In this document: positions 25,811 to 35,800 of the stretch, in pieces
Layout: every line of letters begins with the position of its first letter
Numbering within the stretch: position 1 is the first letter of the stretch
Assembly: GCA_021014325.1 (NCBI GenBank)
Contig: CM037474.1
Span: forward strand, 707,001-771,000
Direction of reading: 5' to 3'
DNA: 64,000 nt
From: Plazaster borealis
Lineage: Eukaryota > Echinodermata > Asteroidea > Forcipulatida > Labidiasteridae
Translations under genes and position numbers: made by a program
Notes under the pieces: model-generated
Told to the model about the DNA's origin: nothing
Database searches by the model: none
What the model saw: the letters and a program-made list of their open reading frames with translations, nothing else

Positions 25811-26454
25811 ATGATATACTTTGTACACAGCTACCCTCACATCCCGCACACTTTCAAACACAATTTATTGTGTGTTTTCATTAGAAAAATCATTACAAAA
25901 TTACCATAAAGTATTTGTTTACAATATTTTGAGAATGTTCAGCAGGTCATGCCTTATTTCTGGGTAGGATTTGTTGACCTCTGTGACCTCCATGACCTAT
26001 GACTTCCTGTGAAAACGGAAGTTGTAAACAAAATAAAGACCTGCGCTTAATAATTTTTCTAATTTTGGCTGTTGTTTTTCAGTATTAGTTGTAGTTGCGA
26101 TAATCGTAACCCTCCTTCGTCGGTCGGAACGACCGGAGGGTTACAAGTTGGATTATGGCAAAAGGTAGCCCACCTTGTTGAGCTGTAATGTGGCTCTCTT
26201 TTAACATCGGTCTTATATAACACTCACCATAACAGCCCACCATCCATCATGTCCATACATGTCTTAAACGCGTAGTTTAAAAGTATGGGCAAGTCGTACC
26301 TCTTTGATCGCAAATTTCTCCCACTTATAAACATCACATACTACTCCAACCTCCCTCACTTTGTTCCTTACATCTGGCGAATTTTTGTGACATATTCCAG
26401 GGCTCACCAAATGATGCCTTTGTCCAGATATGATGATTTGAAAATGGCAAAAAA

Positions 26455-26855
26455 AAAATTGTGTACAAAAATTACATTGAAGTTCGTCTCGCAACGGGGC
26501 CGCCATCTTACGTATGATTCACTGCCTGCTGATAGTGAGAAGTCAGGGCACCCGGCTGATTCGCCGTGCGTGTGTGTATGGCGTATCATGAATATGCATC
26601 AGATGGTGTCACGGGAAGCTGTAGTACTTCAGAGCTCGATGTGTGTGCGCGTGCATGGCAAGTAAGGTGACGTCGCGCGGCGCTTGCTGTAGGCTAAAAA
26701 ACTACAATGCTGTTGTGCGTTCCTCGCTCGTGCATATTCATGATCAGCCGGGCGCCCTAACTTTCTCACGATCAACAGGCAGTGAAGCAGAAGTTAAGTG
26801 GCGGCCCCGTTACGAGACGAACTTTAATATAATTTTTGTACACAATTTTTTTTTA
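26455..26855. mobile_element. Hairpin (inverted-repeat) element, about 400 bp
   Basis: The left arm (about 26455-26600: GTGTACAAAAATTACATTGA, GTTCGTCTCGCAACGGGGCC, CACTGCCTGCTGAT, TATCATGAATATGCA) is inverted in the right arm (about 26729-26855: TGCATATTCATGATCAGC, ATCAACAGGCAGTG, GGCCCCGTTACGAGACGAAC, AATTTTTGTACACAA). No ORF of note; probably a MITE. Confidence 0.75.
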
Positions 26856-27052
26856 ATATTAATTAATACGTATGCAAACTAGAATAGTCTGGCTGTGAAC
26901 ATGGTGAATACTGAATACACTTTTGTACACCAGTCGTTGTCCAATCAGGGTCCAAGTAAGGAGTTTCCCTCCCAGGGTTTACTATTGTAAACATGGTTGG
27001 AAATAAAGTAAACCATGGGGACAAGGTTGGGATGGCTCCTCCCTCTTAAAAA

Positions 27053-27230
27053 AACCTGATCAGGTCATTTTGGTCGTGAAAGGGGCTGTGTCGTCATGAT
27101 CAAAATGGCCTTGCGGAATTACAAACTCTCATCCATTTACTGCACGCGCGTGCCCTCTCCCCGTATATGAAGCGAGCGCTCGTGTAGTAACTGGGTGAGA
27201 GTTCATAACTCCATGTACAGCCACAGATTT
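27053..27230. repeat. Dispersed repeat shared with 39340-39510
   Basis: TGTAGTAACTGGGTGAGAGT followed by TCATAACTCCATGTACAGCC occurs here at about 27183-27228 and again at about 39430-39480. A GTCGTCATGATCA stretch next to a CCCCTT/AAGGGG end is also shared. Confidence 0.65.
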
Positions 27231-28062
27231 TTAATTTTTTTTATTTAAATATTCGAGCGGTATCAGTGAAACTATGGTGAAACACAGCACTTTTGTCAGT
27301 GTCATCAATTTCAAGATGCTGTCTTCATCCTTTGTGCACGTTTGTTGAAGTTTTTGTAACCTTAGCGTTGTATTTATCATCGTAGTGTCACTACTGGTAG
27401 TTGGTTCAAGTAATTGCCATCTTAATGGTTGGACTTCAGTTGGTTCTTCCGTATTAACAAATTCAACGCATACTTATGACTTTTACCCAAACAATGTACA
27501 AACATGAGATCATGGACAGCGTTTACGAGTTAAAATCTGGGTAAATCATTTATTTTGTCATGTTGAATATTGTAAAGATTGACTAGATATCACACCAAAA
27601 TTTAGCTATTATTATTTGTATTATTTATGTATTTATTTATGGGGCGATGCCTAATCTGACCACCATTTATCAATCATTATTATCAAAAAATGATTGCCAT
27701 TCAACCGGATAGATTATTTTGATCATCACTACTACCGGGATGAGGGGGGGGGGGGGTACAGACAATTGACAAACCTTTTCCATAACTTGAAGTAGTATTA
27801 TATCTAATTATAATTCTTGATTAAAGGTTTACAACCAAGTTTTCATACAACACACTATTCTACCAAATTTGTTACATTCAGGAAACTCCTCTTTGAGTTT
27901 TCATTGGCAACATTTGTCATAATGACTATTGTCAGTGTATCTTATCGACAACAAAGTTCATTCTAATTTCCATCAACATTTTGCCAGTAAGTACCAGTAT
28001 AAGATCAACTATTCGTAACATTCACCTGTCAAGTTTGTGTTTAAATGTGTAAATATTATAGC

Positions 28063-28350
28063 TTTATGAATGTGGCCAAAGGTTTTTATGCATCTGCTCC
28101 AAACCTTTGGAACAATCTTCCTTATCAAATAGGTCACGCCATTTCACCTACTGAATTCAAAACATGGCTTAAAACTCACCTTTTCCAGACTTATTTTGCT
28201 TAAGGCTATTTATTTCATTCTCATTCCTTTAGTATTGTTGATTGTTGTGTTATTAATTTGTTGTAAAGCGTTGTGATACCTTTTTTGCGTAAGAACACTA
28301 TATACATGTACATGCTTGGATTATTTTTATATTATTATTATTATTTTACG
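28063..28350 (+). mobile_element. 3' end of a non-LTR retrotransposon (LINE)
   Basis: An in-frame stretch 28063-28203 reads ...YASAPNLWNNLPYQI... EFKTWLKTHLFQTYFA and stops at TAA. This is the usual C-terminal motif of CR1/L2/Jockey-type reverse transcriptase ORFs (AxxLWNxLP, then KTxLKTHLF). A 3' UTR with GTAAAGCGTTGTGATACC follows, then a TATTATTATT tail at about 28330-28345. 5'-truncated and dead on its own. Confidence 0.75.
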
Positions 28351-29580
28351 GATTTGCCAGAATGTCATTTTTACAGGCTGGCATATTCTAGACCATGCAG
28401 TTGTTGTTGAATGGTCAAACTGTAGAAGGATTATAAGGCTGTAATATTTGTAAACATTTTCACAAAATTACTACTTAAAATGATGTCAATTAATTATTGA
28501 CTTCATAATTAATTAATTAATCTTAAACACATCTGAATACGATATGAACAGTACTGAGACACTTCTTGTAAGAAATATTAATGTAAAAAATAACATAATA
28601 AAAGGTATTTATAAAGTGGCTTGCGCAAAAGCCCCAAAACGCTTCACCCACAATGAGATAAAAACTTAAGTAAAAGAACAATGTTGGTAAAAACAAAAAC
28701 AGTAAAAAAAGAATAGGCCTACGCTTTTCAGTTTAACAAATTAAACAAAAATTACAAAATAAGAAAGAATGAAAAAGACAGCAATTCAAAAGAGGAGAGT
28801 TTATAAGCACAGTCAAAAAACAGGTAAGATCCTCGGCATCTAAGAACAAGAAAGTTATTGCTCAGCAAAACTCTATAAATCAAAGCAATTTTTTACGCAA
28901 ATCTTCCATCACTCATATTCAAAATTCATTAACCTTTTTTATACATAGTTTTTCGATGAACCACCAACATTCAGGGAGCGCTTATTAGTCTAGCACGCTG
29001 ATTAATTACAGACCCCTTGCAGGCATGGCAGGTGGCCCTCATTGAGGTCAAACAATAGAAAATGTGCACACAACTCTCATCCAATGAAAGGTCTTCAGGA
29101 CTTTGACTTCAATAAATCCCTTGTGTACGTGCTGCCTATGACTCTCTCAGCCAATGATGATAGCTCTTCATTGGGCTTGTGATTATTTTTAATCTTTCTG
29201 GAAAGAACCGAAACTAGCACTGTACCAGTATACCTAACGAAACGTGTCCAGAAGACAGTGGGAAAGTGTTCAGTTTAAGATGTGGGAGGAAAACTTAAAA
29301 TAGGGGAAACTATCTTAATTTGTTCGGAACTGGTCCAAGAGGGGATTCGAACAGGGGTCCTTAAAGTTGAAAGGTCATCATACAACATCTAGTGTATGCT
29401 ACAGCACCGCCTTTTACTCGCCATCTCTTGCATAAACACTGGTGCTGGGGAGACAAAAAAATTGGTTATAATAATAGGAAATTAAATTGACTTCCAAAGT
29501 CACTCTCTAATCTAATTGATTTGCTAAGTGTTTCGTACTGTAGGGCAAACCAACATCATGTGTTAATTTCAATGTAACCA

Positions 29581-29586
29581 TTTATT
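29581..29586 (-). terminator. Candidate polyadenylation signal of the DED-NB-ARC-TPR gene
   Basis: TTTATT on the plus strand, AATAAA on the minus strand, about 265 bp downstream of the stop codon at 29850-29852. First canonical hexamer I noted beyond the stop; unproven. Confidence 0.35.
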
Positions 29587-29605
29587 TTGTAAGTGGTAAA
29601 TAAAC

Positions 29606-29830
29606 GATGGCGCTGTCCAATTCAGTGACACTTCATGACGGTTGACTTAAACAACAAAAAATGTAAACAAACAAAAGATGTGCATGTTTTACGGGTGGGG
29701 TCCTTGTCTATTCACAGTTTTTGTCATTGTGAAGGGGGTATATGATGTGATGATTGCGTCAGTAGAAGTGTAAATGTTAGAGTGAGACCGCGAGGATATT
29801 TGTTTTCAGATCCTCTACAACTGAGATCTG
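29606..29830 (+). mobile_element. Solo inner-arm fragment of the foldback element
   Basis: TGTCCAATTCAGTGACACTT, GTTGACTTAA, CATGTTTTACGGGT and GAGACCGCGAGGATATTTGT with CAGATCCTCT occur in the same order as in the inner part of the left arm at 22615-22850. It covers the likely 3' UTR of the DED-NB-ARC-TPR gene, ending about 20 bp from the stop codon. Confidence 0.7.
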
Positions 29831-29849
29831 CATCAAGACTAGTTTGATT

Positions 29850-32800
29850 CTAATTTGTTTCTAATTTACCTGGTGCTCTTTTTCTGGTCACTCCATGATT
29901 ATCATCTGCCTCATTATCATCCAAGTCATCGTCATTATCATCCAAGTCATCGTCGTCATGTGGCTCATGTTGATCACCTGCTGACCGCCTTGCCACATCC
30001 GGTAAGAAGTCAAAGGTTAAGGTTACCTCTTCCGGCGACATTGCATACTTCTCTGCGTCCTGTGGACATAAAGAACAATCATTAAGAATCATAAACAAAG
30101 CTTTACATCATCATCAACAGACCTTTTGCTAAAACTAAATGTCTAAGATAGTGGGTGTTTTACACTGAATATTCTTTGGTACGTCTCAAGCTCTGTCTTG
30201 TGGCGTTTCTTCAGCAAACTTTTCAAGTCAGACTTGAGATCCTCATACTCGATACTGTGACCCCTTGGTCCCAATTGCAATTCCATCTTGAGTGCTTTGT
30301 TGTAGTATTCCAAGGCGTCTGTGAAGTGTTGGTCGGATGTTTTCTTGTCTGATGGATAAATAAAAAACAATAATAAAAGTACTTTAACCTAGACAGGATA
30401 ATATAATGTGCACAAAATCTTGTGATCTTTATTAACATATCTGAAATCGTGAACCACCTGTCGTGGTAATACCATTGTAATAGTACCTATTGAGCTGTAG
30501 GGTTCTGAAAAGAACCATTGGTTTAGCAACTCGATCAAGGCCCAATTTTATGATTATGCTAACCTCAGAAAGGGCGCCATAAGCGCAGAATTTTGCGGTA
30601 AGCAGAGCCATGAAATTGGACCAAGATGCTCTGATCGTCTCAATTACATGGTGCGAACTACAACCTAAGTTTTTCTAGATTGTTTTCCTGCCGTACAAAG
30701 TTTCAAAGTCGGGGCTTAAAAGTTAAGGCCCATTTATTTGCTAATTCACTGAGCCGGTCTTCAAATCACATGTTAATTAACCCCCAAATGACCAGTCTTC
30801 GACCAATCAGGTGCACAAACTCTCTGAGATATTTATTTATTAGATTTATTGAGTGCATCACGTTGATCCAACCCAGGGTTCTTCCAGGATTTTTCAAAAC
30901 TGGGGGGCATTCTCGACCCAAATTTTTGAAACAAGGTCTTCGGAATGATTTCTACTTGGTGTTTATCTTGGTTTTAAAAGCTTTAATGTGCAATCTGGAG
31001 CATTCTAAATGGTTTTTTCTTGATGATTTTGGTAAAGTTAGTATTAACAAATAAATAAATAAATAACATTTATTTATTCATTTATTTTATTAAAAAATAG
31101 CCATTTATGGTACATGAGTTTAAACAGCAAAAAGGATAGATCACCTTTCTTGTTGTATTTATCGCCCAGGCTGTCGTAGAGAGAACCAATAAAGTACAGG
31201 TTGCGTGCAGTGGTAGGGTGGACACCTATTGACTTCTCCCTGATTTCAGCTGCATGGATAGCCAACGGCAGGGCTTTCTCATAATCCTTAAAACACAATG
31301 AACAGTACATTCAGAAAATACATAAATTTTCGAAGACTCTGATTTGCTGGATCAATTGTATGAACACATTGAAAGGGTAACGAGAGGATTTCTTATTTTT
31401 GCCCCTACCCTCGAAATGATCATCCATTTTTGATCAAATTTTACATTCGGCGTTCTTAAGTCAAGTTAAGAAAAAATACTCACCTCCATTTCACAGTGGC
31501 TCATCGCCATATTCTTCAGAATGAAGGCACTATTGGATGAGTTGGTCAGTTTCAAGGCTCTTGAAAGCTTGTACGCTTCGTTGTAATTGGTGATAGCCAA
31601 TTCGAAGAACTTCCTAGCTTTCCCTTTACACACGCTCAGCAGATTCTTCTTGCCCATCTGGTGGTAACTGGCGCCTATGTTGAGCAGATACATTGGTGCG
31701 TCAAAATGCTTTTCTGGTTTTCCATCAGTTATTTTCACAAGCATTTCCCATGCTTTTTTGTGATACTCATGTGCCTTGTCTACACCGGTTGACAGAAACC
31801 CTTCATCGGCCTTGTTGTAGTAAGCATGACCTAGAGCATTCAGACAACGAGCTGTAACAGAGTGGTTCCCTAGAAGACGCTGCTGCATCGACAGCGCCTG
31901 CTTCAGTACCTCAAAGGCTTTGCTGTATTCACGTCTGCTGACCAGGACTCGACCCTTGACGTACATAAGCTGAGCTTTGGCCCTCTCTAAATCATTCGTT
32001 GTGCAGCTTTCAGTTCCTTTGACTTGGAGAACCTTCAGAGGTTTTTCAACTGTTTCCCAAGCTTTGTCGTATTTAGCCTTAACAACAAGCTCATCGGCGA
32101 CCCATCCTTGCAGGTAAGCCCAAGCCTCGATTTCCTTTCTGCTCAACATTACTCTGCTGAGATTCTGATAATACTCCAACCGTTTTGATGGCTCCAAGAA
32201 GGTTTCAAAGATACTGTAGAGTCCCTCCCGTATGTCAGGAAGAGGTCTAGGGTTGGCGTGTGTCTGTTCATTGTGGAATACCTTACAACCAAACTTGTTA
32301 CCCATGTCGAGTTCCAAGTAGTGGAACACGTTTGTCTTGTCCAACTGAAACTTCGCCAGGGCACTGGAAAAGTCTTTATGACCGAGCTCTGTTAATTGTT
32401 TGAGCCATTCATTTATGTACACACAGAAACGACGCACTGCATCTTCGTAAGCAACTTGGTAGATCTTACGTGACTGTAACTTAGTTAAACAAACTGATCT
32501 TACCAGCGGATGTATGTGGTAGTATGTGTTGTTATCGTTTACTCCGCAGTTGAAGTGATCCAAGTCCACTTTATCTACAAAACGCCACTTCTTCAAGTTT
32601 TCCAGGTCATTCTTGACCTCGTCTGGTTTTTCTTTTCCCAGAATCATGGCCCCCTGTTTTAAGGTGAAGGAGGTTGGAAGGACGGATAATTTCAACAGTA
32701 CCTGCTTAAAATTCTGTGGAAGTTTTTCATAGGTAGTACTCAAAGCACTAAGAACCATTGGTTGATCTTTAAAATCCATTCTTTCGTCCTGAACGGCTGT

Positions 32801-35800
32801 ACTGCCTTCTGGAGATCCAGGATCCAGGACTTTGGTCAGTAGATCGGGCATCTTCAAATGCTCTATTAGCTTTTCTGGTTGGAACCCATTGCGTAGACGG
32901 CTTGCTAAGGCACGCAGAGCCTGTGGGTTGTAATCACACAGTTTAGCAATCTCAAACAATGGCTTGTCATCTCTCGTATGATCCTTACCGGCTGCAGCAA
33001 TTGGAGATGGACCCTGGGCTTGATCTGAGACCATCTTCCTGAGCAAGACGATTGAGTCGTGCACCTCCAGTGGCTCAAGCTTCAGCTCCAGGAAGTTTGG
33101 CAAACTCTTCAGATGGTGGAATTCCACAGGATGCCGTGATGTCATGAGAATTTTTACGTACTTAGTGTTCAAATCTGAAATGTCAGATAACGTGTTGATG
33201 AAATGGTCTCTACTTGAGGAAGAAGGGCTGAGAATATCGTCAGCGTTGTCCAACAGAATGATGGTATCTGCAACCAATTAAACATGGCATTTAGGGTGGA
33301 TCTAGCTCTCCTCTTGCCATCAACTCGGAGAAAGCAAGTTGATAGGACTGCCAAAGTTATATAAGAAAACTGAAATGGATCAAAACAAATAGATAAATGT
33401 AATGACAAAAACTTACCTTGGCAACAATCTTTTATCCAGTTTTTCACCAGCGATATGTTGTACTGTCTTTGTGTGACTTGCATTTCCGCCACAATGTAAA
33501 GAGTCCACAGCCAAACCTCGGTCGCGGTGGTGGCTTTACGAAGGTCCACATAGAAAGGCCTTTTAAAAACAAAAATACATTGAGGTTCAGCAATGAGAAA
33601 AATAGCACAGTTAAAACCTGTAACAAGTCTCTGAAAACAACCCTAGTCCTTTACATCTCACTGTCCGCATGCTGTACACCAAATACTGAAATCTTGATCA
33701 AACTAGAGTTTGTCTTTTATAAGATTGAGTGAACATTTAATATGTTACACCTTCCTCAGGATGATTACAACCTTTCTTAGACACGTTTTGGGTGCCTGGG
33801 TGGGTGGAGGGGTGGGTTCTGAGGATAGATTTTTTGTAGAAAGATAGATAGATAGATATTCGTGTTTGTTGCAAATCTGACAAACCGACGTATGCTACAG
33901 TAGTATGTTTTCCTGGTCATTTTTCAATAAATAAGCTGCCAAACTGTTATTCTATTTCGCAAATTTAAAGCTCCTCAAAATAGTCAGTCAATTTTATTTT
34001 ATGTTCAAGCAAATATTCTTTTGCGTCATGCAATTAGATACTCATTCAGCTCTGCTAAATTGAATGTTGATTTTGTATGGTCAAAACGAACAACTTATAA
34101 GTTTAATTGAATAGAATAAATTTGCAGAGGCAAAATCTGTTGAATACGAATGCATGAAAACCTATACTATATCTTATTCATCAGTTTGTCAGATTTGCAA
34201 CTAGCTGGTTTAGGTTTGTCAGATTTGCAATTAGCTTGTTCATCTGTTCGCCAGATTTGCAACTAGCTTGTTCATTGGTTTGTCAGATTTGCAACTAGCT
34301 TGTTCATTGGTTTGTCAGATTTACAACTAGCTTGTTCATCGGTTTGTCAGATTTGCAACTAGCTTGTTCGTTGGTTTGTGAGATTTGCAACTAGCTTGTT
34401 CATCTGTTTGCCAAATTTGCAACTAGCTTGTTCACTGGTTTGTCAGATTTGCAACTAGCTTGTTCATCGGTTTGTCAGATTTGCAATTAGCTTGTTCATC
34501 TGTTTGCCATTGCAACTAGCTTGTTCAGTGGTTTGTCAGATTTGCAACTAGCTTGTTCATCGGTTTGTCAGATTTGCAACTAGCTTGTTCATCGGTTTGT
34601 CAGATTTGCAATTAGCTTGTTCATTGGTTATTCAGATTTGCAACTAGCTTGTTCATTGGTTTGTCAAAATGTCCCATTAAGTTATCCAAGTTATCACCAA
34701 TGAGGTGCCTTCTTTACTTCAGTGAGGGTGCTCTTTTAAGCTTACCGTGTCGCAGGAAACTTCTGCTGGCCTGTGTATATTGTGCAACTTTCCTTGGCCA
34801 GTTGCGTCTTTCCTGTACCAGCCAACCCATGGACCAAAACACAGCAACATTTCATATGGCTCCTGTCGTGAAAAGCTTCGAGAATTTTACTGACGTATTT
34901 GGTACGTCCGACGAAAAATTCATCGTGTTTGCTGAGGAGGATTTCTATGTTTTTAAGATGTGCGCACCTTTCTTGTTCGTACTCTTTCACCTTGGGTAAA
35001 ATGAGACATACTTGGTGACTTTAAATTAATAAAATGAGTAACATTGTAAAAGTTGGTAAAAAGCTTGTCTGTGTGATTGTAAATAATAAGTCAGATCAAC
35101 GTTATAATTTTTCTGATAACTGGTCCTCTCTGCACTGTGCTTTTAAAACGTCTATTGATAACCAGTGATGCGACCACGCCCAGTAGGCAGGTTCCAAATA
35201 GCGCAGTCCAACTATCATCGACTAGACAGAGTTTGGGCCAACTTATTTGAACTACAGTCAATGACAGTCTTGCGCGAACTTGGCCATTGACTTAGTTTGG
35301 TGTTACGTTACGTTCTTACCATGTCTACTCTGGCGCTATGTTGTGCCTTCATCAAAAGCTTCTTTAGAAATCCTGTATTGTCTTCTCCAATAATTCCATA
35401 TTTTTCCAATTTCCTTGAAAGGAATAAAAATCGATTTGTATTTATGTTACTAAGCTATTAATTATAATTGTGTTTAATACTTTCTGGTAATGAAATAAAG
35501 GGACACCTGTACTAATTAACACCATGTTGATATCATCCATCCCTTTCAGCTCTTAAAGCAAGAGACTGACATTGGTAATTGTTAAAGACAAATATCCTCA
35601 CTTTGTGTGTCCCAACATAAAATAACAAATCTATGAAAGTTTGAGCTCAATCGGTCAACAAAGTCATGAGAAATTTTTTGAAAAACCCCAATCTCTGTTT
35701 TGACTGTTTTCAAACATCTGATTTCGGATTCGTGAGATCAACTGTTTCACTAATTTTTATAGCATTTCAGGCAACAATATTTCAAGGGAAATTTTCCACC

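Larger units (their letters stand above)
21817..25815. mobile_element. Foldback-type composite element with Penelope-like RT remains
   Basis: The body 21822-25810 is bounded by long inverted repeats (21822-22854 and 24916-25810) and flanked by the direct duplication ATGAT (21817-21821 and 25811-25815), the mark of an insertion. Each arm carries tandem copies of a roughly 162-bp unit with the palindromic core CAAGATGGCCGCCGTCGCCA: four in the left arm (spacing marks at 21979, 22141, 22304, 22465) and three in the right (25321, 25483, 25645). Long arms made of tandem units recall the TU/foldback elements of sea urchins. The interior codes, on the minus strand, for broken pieces of a Penelope-like retroelement. 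Whether the arms are foldback ends or inverted Penelope pseudo-LTRs cannot be decided from one copy. Confidence 0.85.
25816..29580. other. Intergenic sequence with repeats, no gene seen
   Basis: Apart from the hairpin element, the shared repeat at 27053-27230 and the LINE tail listed separately, the stretch is AT-rich non-coding sequence. A G-run lies at about 27746-27758, and a degenerate tRNA-like sequence (GGATTCGAAC) at about 29340-29415, minus sense. Confidence 0.5.

Noticed and set aside
34190..34665. Regular 32-bp repeats suggestive of a CRISPR array
   Set aside because: Units are contiguous with no unique spacers, and the setting is an intron of a metazoan gene.
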